A stretch of DNA of 64,000 nucleotides from Actinokineospora xionganensis (GCF_014323725.1 NZ_JABVED010000001.1:688938-752937), one strand, 5' to 3'. Shown: positions 29,088 through 39,867, numbered from the stretch's first letter. Numbers and translations: made by a program. The notes: a model not told the origin generated them from the letters alone.

Positions 29088-30067
29088 GACACCGCAACCC
29101 CATGATCACCGGCGCCCTCGCGGGCGCGGTCCTGTTCGCACTCGTCGCCGCCGCCGTGATCGCACCCAAGCTGGTGTTCCTGGCTCGCACCAACGACTAC
29201 ACCGCCGAGTTCGCCAACGCCGCCGGGCTTACCGCCCACGACCAGGTCTACGTCGCGGGCGTGCCCTCCGGGCGGGTCACCGAGGTGAGCCTGGCGGGCG
29301 ACCGGGTCCACGTGAGGTTCCGACTCGACAACGACCAGCCGCTCGGCGAGGGCTCCAGCGCGTCGATCAAGCTGCTCACCATCCTCGGCACCCGTTACCT
29401 CAGCGTGCAGCCCGCTGGTGGCGGCAGGCTCGACGAGGACGCGGTCATCCCGCTGGAACGCACGTCGGTGCCCTACAGCCTCGACGAGCTCGCGGGCGCC
29501 GCCACCGGCGCGGTCGAGCAGCTCGACTTGGCCGCGCTGCAGAAGATGGTCCACACGATGCGCGAGGTCATCCCGCAGGACCCGGGGTTGGTGAACAACG
29601 CGCTGACCGGAGTCGCCGCGGCCTCGGACCTGATCGCCCGTCGCGACCAGCAGTTCGACCAATTGCTTGAAGCGACCAAGACCGTCACCGGCGATCTCCT
29701 CAGCCAGCGCGACACCCTGGTCTCCCTGGTCGGCGACGCCACGACCGTCGCCCAGCTGCTCGACTCGCGGCGGGCGGTGATCCGGCAGCTGATCGCCGAC
29801 GTCGGTTCGTTGTCCGAGCAGCTGCGGAAGTTCCTCGCCGACAACGCCGAAGTCCTCGGTCCGCTGCTGAACCGCCTGCACGAGCTGGTGACCGCGATGT
29901 CGGCCAACGAGAAAGCCCTGTCGGACACGCTCACCCAGCTCGCTCCGACCAGCCGTTACCTCGCCAACGCCACCGGAAACGGGCCGTGGGCTGACGTCGT
30001 GGGACCGGCCGGGCCGCTGCCGGACAACCTGCTGTGCGTGTCCGGACTCATCCTGGGGTGCCGATGA
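29084..30067 (+). CDS. mceC: Mce protein C
   Basis: A 327-residue Mce protein: anchor at about 6-28, Mce domain (about 38-115; DQVYVAGVPSGRVTEV), and a long coiled or helical part to about 300. ATG 29084 overlaps the mceB stop by four bases. It ends with Cys-containing residues near the C-terminus. Part of the same lipid importer. Confidence 0.92.
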   Translation: MRHRNPMITGALAGAVLFALVAAAVIAPKLVFLARTNDYTAEFANAAGLTAHDQVYVAGVPSGRVTEVSLAGDRVHVRFRLDNDQPLGEGSSASIKLLTILGTRYLSVQPAGGGRLDEDAVIPLERTSVPYSLDELAGAATGAVEQLDLAALQKMVHTMREVIPQDPGLVNNALTGVAAASDLIARRDQQFDQLLEATKTVTGDLLSQRDTLVSLVGDATTVAQLLDSRRAVIRQLIADVGSLSEQLRKFLADNAEVLGPLLNRLHELVTAMSANEKALSDTLTQLAPTSRYLANATGNGPWADVVGPAGPLPDNLLCVSGLILGCR

Positions 30068-31131
30068 AGAGCCGACTTGCCGCCGTGCTGACCGGGGTGT
30101 GCGTGTTCACCCTGCTGGCCGCGGGCGCGTGGCTGACGTTCAAACCCGGTGCGGTGCTGCGGGTCTCGGCCGACTTCACCGCCGCCGACCAGGTCTACCC
30201 GGGCAACCGGGTGGCGATCCTGGGCGTGCCGGTGGGCACGGTCGAGTCGGTCACGCCGATGGGCTCGGTGGTTCGGGTGACGATGGCCCTGCCCGGCGAA
30301 ACCCGGATCCCGGACAGCGCGCAGGCCTACATCATGAGCCCGCAGGTCGTCAGCGACCGGTTCGTCGAGCTGAGCCCGCCCTACCGGACCGGTGCCGAAC
30401 TGCGCGAGGGCGCGGTGATCCCGGTGCAGCGAACGCACGCGCCGATCAAGTGGGACCAATTGGTCGGGGCGATGGACACGCTCGCCACGGCGCTGGGACC
30501 GAACGGCGCCGACAAGGACGGCGACCTGACCGCGCTGCTGCACTCCGCGGCGGTCACCGCGAAAGGCAACGGGCTCGCCCTGCGCGACGCGGTCACGAAG
30601 ATCAGCCAGGCGACCGGCCTGCTCGCGGGCGACACGGGCGACCTGGGCGCGGTGCTGGGCAACGTCGACAAGCTCGTCCAGGTGTTGGCCGACCACAAGG
30701 CGGAGATCGCCACGCTGACCCAGGTGGTCGGCAGGCTCGGAACGGATCTCACGACCGAACGGGACGGGATCTCGAAGACGATCGGCGACCTGTCGGCCGT
30801 CCTGTCCGAAGTGGACAAACTGGTCCGGGCGCACGGCGGCGCTTTGAGCGAGGACCTGACGAACCTGGCCAACCTCACCGGAATGCTCGCCGCCCACCAA
30901 CAGAACCTCGCCGAGACCCTCGATGTGCTGCCACTGGCGATGGGCAACACCGCGCGGGCGGTGTCACCGGACGAACGGCTGCGCCTACGCATGGACATGT
31001 CCACCAACCTCAGCCAGTTCCCCGTCTCCGCGGCGCTCTGCCAGCGGCTGCCGGTGCCGCTGTGCTCCGGTCCGGGCCTGGTCAACCCGATCCCGCTGCC
31101 GCCTTCGGGCCTTCCCCTTGGCGGTGGCTGA
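30064..31131 (+). CDS. mceD: Mce protein D
   Basis: A 355-residue Mce protein with an N-terminal membrane anchor (about 5-25), an Mce domain (about 35-112; GNRVAILGVPVGTVESV) and a helical segment. The C-terminal tail is Pro-rich (PIPLPPSGLP), and a Cys pair (LCQRLPVPLC) precedes it. ATG 30064 overlaps mceC by four bases. Confidence 0.92.
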   Translation: MKSRLAAVLTGVCVFTLLAAGAWLTFKPGAVLRVSADFTAADQVYPGNRVAILGVPVGTVESVTPMGSVVRVTMALPGETRIPDSAQAYIMSPQVVSDRFVELSPPYRTGAELREGAVIPVQRTHAPIKWDQLVGAMDTLATALGPNGADKDGDLTALLHSAAVTAKGNGLALRDAVTKISQATGLLAGDTGDLGAVLGNVDKLVQVLADHKAEIATLTQVVGRLGTDLTTERDGISKTIGDLSAVLSEVDKLVRAHGGALSEDLTNLANLTGMLAAHQQNLAETLDVLPLAMGNTARAVSPDERLRLRMDMSTNLSQFPVSAALCQRLPVPLCSGPGLVNPIPLPPSGLPLGGG

Positions 31132-32144
31132 TGCGACGCCTGGGGCCCGCTGTGCTGACCGTGGCGCTGCTGAGCGGCTGCGGCCTGAGCATGCAGAACC
31201 TGCCCATCGGCCGCTCCCCCGACGGCCCGACCTACCACGTCACCGCGGTGTTCGCCGACGCCTCGAACGTCCCGATCGGCGGCATGGTCAAGATCGGCCA
31301 GGCCACGGTCGGCCGCGTCTCCAGGATCGACACCCGCGACTTCCAGGCGGTGGTCGGCTTGGAGCTCACCGCCGACACTGTGCTGCCGCCCGGCACGACG
31401 GCGCAGCTGCAGCTCACCTCCGCGCTGGGCGAGGAGTTCGTCGACCTGCGGCCACCGGCGACGCCGACGCCCGGCGAGCCGCTGCGCGACGGCTCCGTCA
31501 TCCCGCTGTCGGCGACTTCACGGGGGCCGGACGTGGAGAACATGCTGGCCGCGGTCGGCGGGCTGCTCAACGGCAGCGGCCTCGACCACGTGCGCACGAT
31601 TGTGACCGAGCTGAACACGATGCTCGGCGGACGCGAGGACGAGGTCCGCGACCTGCTGCACCAACTCGACGCTGTGCTGGCCTCTCTCGACAGCCACGGC
31701 GCCCAGATCGCCGGGCTGATCGATTCGATGAACACCCTGGCCGCCGACACCGCCGCCCAGCGCCCCCTGCTGGAGGCCGCGCTCACCGACATCACACCCG
31801 CGCTGCAGGTGTTGATCTCACAGCGCGACCAGTTCACCGGACTGCTCACGAAGGTGACCGCGCTGAGCACGTCGGCGAACGGCATCCTCGGGGAGACCGG
31901 GCAGGCGTTCACCACCCAGCTCAGGCAGCTGCGGCCGGTCCTCGACTCGCTCAGCGCGTTCGACAAACGCCTGGAGCCGACCCTCGCCCAGCTCACCAAA
32001 TTCGGCGGTCTGCTCGACCGAGCGGTCCCCGGCGACTACCTCAAGGTCGACATGACGCTCGACGTGCCGAACTCGGTCCTGCGGCTGATCCAGTCGACCG
32101 GCGGGCTGCCGCTGCCCGTGCCGCTGGGAGGTGGGGTCCGGTGA
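31131..32144 (+). CDS. mceE: Mce protein E, lipoprotein subunit
   Basis: A 337-residue Mce protein that begins with a lipoprotein signal (LLSGCGLS, Cys17) instead of a plain anchor, as is usual for the fifth Mce protein (LprK-like). The Mce domain follows (about 35-115; GGMVKIGQATVGRVSRI) with the helical region after it. The start overlaps the mceD stop by one base. It would be lipid-anchored on the outer side of the membrane. Confidence 0.92.
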   Translation: MRRLGPAVLTVALLSGCGLSMQNLPIGRSPDGPTYHVTAVFADASNVPIGGMVKIGQATVGRVSRIDTRDFQAVVGLELTADTVLPPGTTAQLQLTSALGEEFVDLRPPATPTPGEPLRDGSVIPLSATSRGPDVENMLAAVGGLLNGSGLDHVRTIVTELNTMLGGREDEVRDLLHQLDAVLASLDSHGAQIAGLIDSMNTLAADTAAQRPLLEAALTDITPALQVLISQRDQFTGLLTKVTALSTSANGILGETGQAFTTQLRQLRPVLDSLSAFDKRLEPTLAQLTKFGGLLDRAVPGDYLKVDMTLDVPNSVLRLIQSTGGLPLPVPLGGGVR

Positions 32145-33339
32145 ACCGCACGGTCGTCGTCCAGCTCGTCCTGTTCGCCGTGATGGGGCTCGCCGCCGGG
32201 CTCTACGTGGTGGACAACGTGCTCGGGCCACAGGCGTTCGGCACCCCGATGAAGGTGACCGTCCGACTGCCCGACGCGGCGGGCCTGGCCCGCGAGTCGC
32301 AGGTGACCTACCGCGGTGTCGACGCGGGCACGGTCAGCTCCGTCGCCATCGACCCCGACGGCTTGGGCGTCACCCTCGAACTCACGCTCGACCCGGGTCT
32401 GCGGATTCCCGCCGACACCCAGGCCGTGATCAGCATGGACACGCCGGTCGCCATCCAGCACGTCGACCTGCGGCCCACCCACGATCGGCCGCCGTACCTG
32501 ACCGAGGGCAGCGTGATCCAGGCCAAGGACACGGCGGTGCCGCTGCCGCTGAACACCCTGCTCGTGCACTTCATGGAACTCGCCGACAGCATCGACCCGG
32601 AGGACCTGCGGGTGCTCACCGACGCCCTGGCCACCGGACTCAGCGGAATGGGCCCGCAGCTGCGGCAGATCATGACCAACACGCAGACCCTGATGGACGC
32701 CCTGCGCGCCAACGATCCGATCCTGGTCAACCTGCTCACCAACGCCGACTCGGTGCTCGGCGCCGCGGACGGGCTGCCGAAGCTGGCCGCGGGCATGCGC
32801 GGGCTCACCGACCAGGTGCGGGCGCAGGACCCGGCGGTCCGCTCGATCCTCGACACCGCCCCCGGCTTCACCGCGACCCTGGCGCCGCTGATGGCGAACA
32901 ACCAGCAGGCCGCGACCGCGCTGCTGGGGAACCTGCTGACGACCAGCCAGATCGTCAGCGTCCGGATACCCGCGCTGAAGGAGACGATGGTCGCGCTGCC
33001 CCTGGCACTCGACGCGCTGGCGAGCACCGCGCACGGCGACACCGTCGACATGTACCTCGTCGGCGCGCAGGGGCCGGTGTGCTTCAACGACACCGACCGC
33101 CGGACACCGACCGACACCTCCCCGCGTGACCCGCAGCTGGGCTGGCACTGTCAACCGGGCCCAGGGCTCTCGCAGCGCGGGGCGATGAACGCGCCGCGTC
33201 CGGTGGCGACGTACGACCCCGCGACCGGGCAGGGCAGCACCCCGTCCGGGGAGCGGTTCTCCGTGGGCGCGGGCGGCGGCCAGTCCGAGGTGCTCGGACC
33301 CCGTTCGTGGCAATCACTCTTCTTGCAGGGAGTCAGCTG

Positions 33340-33340
<1 letters not shown>
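32141..33340 (+). CDS. mceF: Mce protein F
   Basis: A 399-residue Mce protein with an N-terminal anchor (about 5-25), an Mce domain (about 38-115; SQVTYRGVDAGTVSSV), a helical region and an extended Gly/Pro/Ser-rich tail with a Cys near residue 312 and another near 331. GTG start overlaps the mceE stop by four bases. It is the last of the six tube subunits. Confidence 0.92.
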
Positions 33341-33924
<584 letters not shown>

Positions 33925-33966
33925 ACGCGGGGCTTCAAAACGGCCGACCTGGGTATTGCTGATGGC

Positions 33967-34941
33967 ATGACTGTCTTCGGCTTCCATGCCTCGCATGAAC
34001 AGGTCCATCCGCGGGCGCTGCTCGACGCCGCGGGCAGGGCCGAGCGGGTGGGGTTCCGGGCGGCGATGTCCTCGGACCACTTCTCGCCGTGGAGCGCGCG
34101 GCAGGGCCACTCCGGGTTCGCCTGGTCGTGGCTGGGTGCGGCGCTGCAGGCGACGAGCCTGCCGTTCGGCGTGGTCAGCGCCCCCGGCCAGCGGTATCAC
34201 CCGGCGGTCCTGGCGCAGGCGATCGGGACGCTGGGGGCGATGTTCCCCGACCGGTTCTGGGTGGCCCTGGGGTCCGGGGAGGCCAGCAACGAGCACATCA
34301 CCGGCGACCGGTGGCCACGCAAGGACGTCCGCAACGCGCGCCTGCGCGAGTGCGTCGACGTCATCCGGGCACTGTTGGCGGGCGAGGAGGTCAGCCACGA
34401 CGGGCTGGTGACAGTCGACCGGGCTCGGCTGTGGACGCTGCCGCAGACGCCACCGCCGCTGATCGGGGCCGCGGTGAGCGTGCAGACCGCCCGCTGGTGC
34501 GCGGACTGGGCGGACGGGCTGATCACCGTGGCGGGCCCGGAGGAGCACCTCAAGCGCATGATCGGCACGTACCGCGACGCCGGGGGACGCGGCAAGGTGG
34601 CGCTGCAGGTCCACCTGTCGTGGGCGCCGGACGAGGACACCGCGCGGCACGTCGCGCACGAGCAGTGGCGCAGCAACGTGTTCGGGCCGCCGATGTCGTG
34701 GGACTGGGAGTCGGCCGAGCACTTCGACGCCGCCGCCCGGCACGTCACCGCGGACGACGTGGCGAAGGTCGTGAACGTCTCGGCCGACCTGGGCAGGCAC
34801 ATCGAGTGGCTGCGGTCCTACGCCGACCTCGGCTTCGACGAGATCTACCTGCACCACGTCGGGCAGCGCCAGGACGAGTTCATCGCCGCGTTCGGCGAGT
34901 CGGTGCTGCCGAAACTCGCGGAGGTGGGGTCGTGGAGCTGA
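33967..34941 (+). CDS. LLM-class flavin oxidoreductase (TIGR03885-type)
   Basis: A 324-residue luciferase-like TIM-barrel enzyme, of the group annotated as probable non-F420 flavinoid oxidoreductase. Visible features: MTVFGFHASHEQVHP start, SSDHFSPWSARQGHSGF (about 35-51), RFWVALGSGEASNEHITG (about 97-114). F420- and FMN-dependent members share this fold, so the cofactor is not certain. Its last ten bases overlap the start of a GH13 gene. I recall that pairing as recurrent, implying a linked function in sugar metabolism. Confidence 0.82.
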   Translation: MTVFGFHASHEQVHPRALLDAAGRAERVGFRAAMSSDHFSPWSARQGHSGFAWSWLGAALQATSLPFGVVSAPGQRYHPAVLAQAIGTLGAMFPDRFWVALGSGEASNEHITGDRWPRKDVRNARLRECVDVIRALLAGEEVSHDGLVTVDRARLWTLPQTPPPLIGAAVSVQTARWCADWADGLITVAGPEEHLKRMIGTYRDAGGRGKVALQVHLSWAPDEDTARHVAHEQWRSNVFGPPMSWDWESAEHFDAAARHVTADDVAKVVNVSADLGRHIEWLRSYADLGFDEIYLHHVGQRQDEFIAAFGESVLPKLAEVGSWS

Positions 34942-36590
34942 CCCGGACCGCCGACCTGTGGTGGAAGACCGCGATCGTGTACTGCCTGGACGTGGAGACG
35001 TTCTTCGACAGCAACGGCGACGGCCACGGCGACTTCCGCGGCCTGACGCAGAAGATCGACTACCTGGACCGGCTCGGCGTCACCTGCGTGTGGCTGATGC
35101 CGTTCTACCCCTCCCCCGATCGCGACGACGGTTACGACATCACCGACTTCTACAACGTCGACCCCCGGCTGGGCACGCTCGGAGACTTCGTCGAGTTCCT
35201 GCGTACCGCACGCGACCGAGGAATTCGGGTGATCGCCGACCTGGTGGTCAACCACACCTCCGACCGGCACCCATGGTTCCAGAGCGCCCGCGAGGGCCCG
35301 GACTCGCAGTACCACGACTGGTACGTGTGGCAGGACAAGCCGCCGCCGGACGCCAAGAAGGGCATCGTCTTCCCCGACCAGGAAGAGAGCCTGTGGACCT
35401 ACGACCGCAAGGCGAAGCGGTACTACCTGCACCGGTTCTACAAGCACCAGCCCGACCTCGACGTGGCGAACCCGGCGGTGCGCGACGAGATCGCCCGGGT
35501 GATGGGCTTCTGGCTGGAGCTGGGCCTATCGGGGTTCCGGGTCGACGGGGTGCCGTTCCTGCTCGACACCGCGGGCAGCCACGACGCGGCGCAGTTGCCC
35601 GATCCGCACGACTACCTGGCTGACCTGCGCGCGTTCCTGGGCCGTCGCCGCGGCGACGCGGTGATGCTCGGCGAAGTGAACCTGCCGTACAAGGACACGA
35701 TGAAGTTCTTCGGCGACGGTGACGGGGTCGCCGACGAGCTGACGATGTGCTTCGACTTCATCGGCATGCAGAAGATGTATCTGTCTCTGGCCCGCGAGGA
35801 CGCCGAACCGCTCGCCGACGCGCTGCGGGAGCGCCCCCTGCCCCCGCGCGACGGGCACTGGGCGACATTCGTGCGCAACCACGACGAGTTGACCCTGGAC
35901 AAGCTCACCGACTCCCAGCGCCAAGAGGTCTTCGCGGCGTTCGGGCCGGACAAGGACATGCAGCTTTACGACCGCGGGCTGCGCAGGCGCGTCCCCTCCA
36001 TGTTCGACGGTGACGAGCGGCGGATCCGGATGGTCTACAGCCTGCTGTACTCGCTGCCGGGCTGCCCCGTCCTTTACTACGGCGAAGAGATCGGCATGGC
36101 CGAGGACCTCCGCGCCGAGGGACGGCTGGCGGTCCGCACCCCGATGCAGTGGTCGTCCACCCGCAACGCGGGGTTCTCCCAGGCGGACGTGAAGGACCTG
36201 CCGGGGCCGATCCCCCAGGGGCGGTTCGGGCCGGAGCACGTCAACGTCCGCGCGCAGGAGGGTGTCGCGGAGTCGCTGCACTCGTGGATCCGGCACCTCA
36301 TCGACCGGTACCGGGAGTGCCCGGAACTGGCGTGGGGCCGCTACGAGGTGCTCGACACCGACGAGTCGTCCGTGCTGGCGCACCGCTGCGACATCCAAGG
36401 CACCGTCGTGGTCCTGCACAATCTGGCAGATCGCGAGGTCGCCCCGGAGATCACGCTGGACGGCGTGGACAACTCGCAGGTGCTCGTGGACCTGCTGCGG
36501 GAGGGCGAGACAGAGGTGTCGACCAAGGGGAAGGCGACTATCGAGCTCGAGTCCTACGGGTGCCGGTGGCTGCGAGTCACCGAGCGTTGA
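34932..36590 (+). CDS. GH13 alpha-amylase family enzyme (trehalose synthase-like)
   Basis: A 552-residue cytosolic GH13 enzyme. The catalytic triad is visible: Asp205 in GFRVDGVPF, Glu248 in LGEVNLP and Asp318 in RNHDELTLD. VVNHTSD at 105-111 is conserved region I. The layout resembles trehalose synthase, which interconverts maltose and trehalose, but it lacks other signatures I could verify, so the exact reaction is uncertain. GTG start overlaps the LLM gene by ten bases. No signal peptide. Confidence 0.85.
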   Translation: MELTRTADLWWKTAIVYCLDVETFFDSNGDGHGDFRGLTQKIDYLDRLGVTCVWLMPFYPSPDRDDGYDITDFYNVDPRLGTLGDFVEFLRTARDRGIRVIADLVVNHTSDRHPWFQSAREGPDSQYHDWYVWQDKPPPDAKKGIVFPDQEESLWTYDRKAKRYYLHRFYKHQPDLDVANPAVRDEIARVMGFWLELGLSGFRVDGVPFLLDTAGSHDAAQLPDPHDYLADLRAFLGRRRGDAVMLGEVNLPYKDTMKFFGDGDGVADELTMCFDFIGMQKMYLSLAREDAEPLADALRERPLPPRDGHWATFVRNHDELTLDKLTDSQRQEVFAAFGPDKDMQLYDRGLRRRVPSMFDGDERRIRMVYSLLYSLPGCPVLYYGEEIGMAEDLRAEGRLAVRTPMQWSSTRNAGFSQADVKDLPGPIPQGRFGPEHVNVRAQEGVAESLHSWIRHLIDRYRECPELAWGRYEVLDTDESSVLAHRCDIQGTVVVLHNLADREVAPEITLDGVDNSQVLVDLLREGETEVSTKGKATIELESYGCRWLRVTER

Positions 36591-36594
36591 GGTG

Positions 36595-37110
36595 TCAGTG
36601 CTGGTCGGGCGCGGTCAACTGCTCCCGAACGCGAACCGTGGCCTCGGTGCTCAACGCGAGGAACCGGTCGATGATCCGGCGCTCCGACTGCCCGAACTCG
36701 GCCCAGACGCGGCTCATCTCCGCGCCGAGCGGGGCGAAGAACGCCCGGCCCACGTCCAGGGCACGGTCGTTCACCCGCAGCTCGACCCGGCGACGGTCGG
36801 CGATGCCGCGCTCACGGCGGATATGACCCGCGGCCTCGAGCCGGTCGAGCAGCGCGGTCACCGCGGACGCGCTCAGATGCAGCGATCCGGCCAGGTCACC
36901 CGGACTCAGGGAGCGGCCCGCGTGGTCGGCGTGCATGATCACGGCGAGCGCGTTGAGGTCCGTGCGGTGGATGCCCCGGGTCTCGCCGAACATCTCCGCG
37001 AACCGATCGGACTCCACCACGAGCTGCCGTAGCCGAGTGACCAACTGCTGGTCGGTGCACTCGGCGTCCGCACGCGGTCCGACCATTGACCCATCCTCCG
37101 GTTTGCCCAT
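36595..37110 (-). CDS. MarR-family regulator
   Basis: A 171-residue MarR protein. The winged helix is at about 60-125: SLSPGDLAGSLHLSASAVTALLDRL is the HTH and RERGIADRRRVELRV the wing. It is divergent from the MMPL transporter gene by under 100 bases, as for many efflux-controlling MarR repressors. TCGAACTA occurs twice between the genes (37140 and 37156), a candidate operator. It also converges on the GH13 gene. Confidence 0.88.
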   Translation of the reverse strand: MGKPEDGSMVGPRADAECTDQQLVTRLRQLVVESDRFAEMFGETRGIHRTDLNALAVIMHADHAGRSLSPGDLAGSLHLSASAVTALLDRLEAAGHIRRERGIADRRRVELRVNDRALDVGRAFFAPLGAEMSRVWAEFGQSERRIIDRFLALSTEATVRVREQLTAPDQH

Positions 37111-37139
37111 CGAGCGAAACCACCCTATTCTTTCGGTCG

Positions 37140-37163
37140 TCGAACTATTCGGCGATCGAACTA
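37140..37163. promoter_or_regulatory. Direct repeat, candidate MarR operator
   Basis: TCGAACTA occurs at 37140-37147 and 37156-37163, 16 bases apart, in the divergent gap between the MarR and MMPL genes. The spacing of one and a half turns would fit binding on neighbouring faces. Only the repeat itself is seen. Confidence 0.35.
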
Positions 37164-37194
37164 CTTGTCCCGGCGAGACCCGAGGGTAGTGAGT

Positions 37195-39267
37195 GTGAGC
37201 ACCACATCCGACACCGCGCGACCCGGACCGGCGCGGTGGCTGCTCCCCGCGTTGCTGATCATCGGCTGGCTGTTGGTCGGCGCCGTCGGCGGGCCCTTCG
37301 CGGGCAAGCTGAGCGAGGTCGCCGAGCAGGACAGCACCACCTTCCTACCCCGCTCGGCCGAGGCCACCCGGGTCGGCGAGTTGCAGCGCGCGTTCGCGGG
37401 CAGCCGTGCCGTGCCCGCGATCCTCATCGCCGAGCGGCAGGCCGGGATCACCGCGCAGGACGACCGCTACCTGGCCGACCGGCTGGGCGCGGTCGGCGAC
37501 GTTGCCGGCGTGGACCAGGCGACCCCGAGGTGGCTGCCCGCCCCCGACTCCCCCGCCGCCCGGCAGGCGATCATCTCCGTCGACGCGGAGGTCGACCCCG
37601 GCACGGCCATCGAGGAGGTCCGGGACCGGCTCGACACCGGTCGACCGGACGGACTCACGGTTCTGGTGACCGGGCCCGCCGCGCAGGCCGCCGATCTGGG
37701 CGAGGCGTTCGGCGGGATCGACGGCCTGCTGCTGCTCGTCGCGGGCGCCGTCGTGGTCGTCATCCTCATCGTGGTCTACCGCAGCCCGATCCTGCCGCTG
37801 GTCGTGCTGCTGTCGGCGGTGTTCGCCCTCGGACTCGCCAGCCTCGCGGTGTATTTGCTGGCGAAGAACGACGTGCTCGACCTCAACGGCCAGAGCCAGG
37901 GCATCCTGTTCATCCTCGTCTTCGGCGCCGCCACCGACTACGCCCTGCTGCTGGTGTCGCGGTTCCGCGAGGAACTCCGCGACACCGACGACCGCCATCG
38001 CGCGATCCGAACGTCGTTGCGCACCACGATCGAGCCCATCGCGGCGTCCGCGGGCACCGTGGTCCTGGGCGTGCTGTGTCTGCTGTTCAGCGACCTCAAC
38101 TCCAACCGCGGCCTCGGACCGGTGGCCGCGATCGGCATCGCCGCCGCCTTCCTCACCACCACGACCTTCCTGCCCGCGGTGCTCGTCGTGCTCGGCCGGA
38201 CAGCCTTCTGGCCGCGCAGGCCCACGCTCGGATCACCGCACCCGGAGACCTCGGGCCTGTGGGGCCGGGTGTCCGGGTGGGTGGGCCGGGCCCCGCGCGC
38301 CATCTGGGTGGTCACCACCTTGGTGCTGCTCGTCGGCGCCGCCTTCCTGCCCCAGCTGCGGGCGAGCGGGACCTCGCAGTCGGAGGTGTTCCTCACCGAC
38401 GTGGACTCGGCCGCGGGGCAGCAGGTGGTCTCGCGCTACTTCCCGGGCGGCACCGGCGCGCCCACAGTCGTGATCGCCCGCGCCGACCGAGCCGACCAGG
38501 TGCTGGCCGCCGCCCGCGTCGACGGCGTCTCGACCGCGGCGGTGACCATGTCGAACGGACAGCCGAAGGTCGTCGACGGCCGGGTCAAACTCGACGTCGT
38601 GCTCGCGGACCCGGCCGACTCCGACGCCGCGATCGACACCGTCACCCGTGTCCGCCAAGCCGTGCACGCGGTCCCCGGCGCGGACGCGCTCGTGGGCGGA
38701 CCGACCGCGAGCCAGCTCGACACCCGGGCGACCTCCGAACGGGACCGCGCGGTGATCATCCCGATCGTCCTGGTCGTGATCTTCGCGGTCCTCGCGCTGC
38801 TGCTGCGGTCACTGCTGGCGCCCGCCCTGCTGATCGCCACCGTGGTGTTGTCGTTCGCCGCGACGATGGGCGTGTCCGCCCTGGTGTTCAACGAGATCCT
38901 GGGCTTTCCCGGCGCGGACCCCGTGGTCCCGCTGTTCGGCTTCGTTTTCCTGGTCGCGCTGGGGATCGACTACAACATCTTCCTCATGACCCGGGTGCGC
39001 GAGGAGACCCGCGCGCTGGGCACCCGGGAGGGCACGCTGCGCGGTCTCTCGCTGACCGGTGGGGTGATCACCTCGGCGGGTGTCGTCCTCGCCGCCACGT
39101 TCGCCGCTCTCGCGGTGATACCGATCCTGTTCCTCGCCCAACTCGCCTTCATCGTCGCGTTCGGGGTGCTCGTGGACACCCTGATCGTGCGGTCGCTGCT
39201 GGTGCCCGCCCTGGTGGTCGACCTCGGCCGGGTGGTGTGGTGGCCCTCGCGCCTCGACAAGTCGTGA
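37195..39267 (+). CDS. MMPL/RND-family transporter
   Basis: A 690-residue integral membrane protein with the MMPL layout: one helix near residue 20, a periplasmic-type domain (about 45-170), five helices (about 175-340), a second external domain and five more helices to the end. Two repeated halves are evident. The motif GAATDYALLLVSRFREE (about 245) is the MMPL proton-relay signature and GIDYNIFLMTRVREE (about 600) its second copy. It likely exports lipids or drugs. GTG 37195 is chosen with GAGGG eight bases upstream. Regulated by the divergent MarR (inference). Confidence 0.88.
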   Translation: MSTTSDTARPGPARWLLPALLIIGWLLVGAVGGPFAGKLSEVAEQDSTTFLPRSAEATRVGELQRAFAGSRAVPAILIAERQAGITAQDDRYLADRLGAVGDVAGVDQATPRWLPAPDSPAARQAIISVDAEVDPGTAIEEVRDRLDTGRPDGLTVLVTGPAAQAADLGEAFGGIDGLLLLVAGAVVVVILIVVYRSPILPLVVLLSAVFALGLASLAVYLLAKNDVLDLNGQSQGILFILVFGAATDYALLLVSRFREELRDTDDRHRAIRTSLRTTIEPIAASAGTVVLGVLCLLFSDLNSNRGLGPVAAIGIAAAFLTTTTFLPAVLVVLGRTAFWPRRPTLGSPHPETSGLWGRVSGWVGRAPRAIWVVTTLVLLVGAAFLPQLRASGTSQSEVFLTDVDSAAGQQVVSRYFPGGTGAPTVVIARADRADQVLAAARVDGVSTAAVTMSNGQPKVVDGRVKLDVVLADPADSDAAIDTVTRVRQAVHAVPGADALVGGPTASQLDTRATSERDRAVIIPIVLVVIFAVLALLLRSLLAPALLIATVVLSFAATMGVSALVFNEILGFPGADPVVPLFGFVFLVALGIDYNIFLMTRVREETRALGTREGTLRGLSLTGGVITSAGVVLAATFAALAVIPILFLAQLAFIVAFGVLVDTLIVRSLLVPALVVDLGRVVWWPSRLDKS

Positions 39268-39843
39268 TCACCGATCGATGAGGATGACCAGTCCGATGCC
39301 GACCAGCACGACGGGTAGCACCACGTGGCCCCAGCGGGAGAGGGCGCGGGCCACGGTGGGGCGGGTCGCGAGGAAGCGGCCCGCCGCGCACCACACGGCG
39401 ACCAAGGCGAGGAACACGGCGGAATAGACCAGCAGCCTGCCGGTCCCCGCCGCGGTGAACACCGGGATGTACACGCCGAGGTTGTCCCCGCCGCCTGCCA
39501 GGGTCACGGCAGCCACCGCGAGCACACCGGGGCCCGCGACCGGATCGTCGCCTTCACCGCCGCCGCCGCGTTCGCGCCAAGCCTTCCAACCCGCGCGGAC
39601 GCCAAGGGCGAGCGGGATGAGGCCAAGGTAGGGCCGGACGGACTCGGGCAGCAGCGATGCGCCCAGCGCCCCAACGACGGACAGGGCGAGGATCGCGCCG
39701 AAGCCGAGGTACTGCCCGACGACGACGCGCACAGCCGCCGCCCGGTCGCGGGCCCGCCCGAAGTACAGCGCCAGGATCAGGATGTCGTCGACATTGGTGA
39801 CCGCGAACATCCCGGCCGCCTGACCGATCACCCCCAGGTGCAT
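39268..39843 (-). CDS. CadD-family cadmium/cation exporter
   Basis: A 191-residue membrane protein with five to six helices. The VTNVDDILILALYF motif (about 15-28) is the hallmark of the CadD family, linked to cadmium resistance or other small cation export. LAGGGDNLGVYIPVF around residue 115 is the second-half counterpart. Its stop abuts that of the MMPL gene, with no gap. ATG start 39843. Confidence 0.85.
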   Translation of the reverse strand: MHLGVIGQAAGMFAVTNVDDILILALYFGRARDRAAAVRVVVGQYLGFGAILALSVVGALGASLLPESVRPYLGLIPLALGVRAGWKAWRERGGGGEGDDPVAGPGVLAVAAVTLAGGGDNLGVYIPVFTAAGTGRLLVYSAVFLALVAVWCAAGRFLATRPTVARALSRWGHVVLPVVLVGIGLVILIDR

Positions 39844-39867
39844 GGGCGCAGTCTCGCAGGCACCGCG

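Noticed and set aside
30099..31130. Long plus-strand frame ahead of mceE
   Set aside because: It is out of frame with mceD, is Arg/Gly/Pro-rich and has no domains; only the part from 31131 (mceE) is real.
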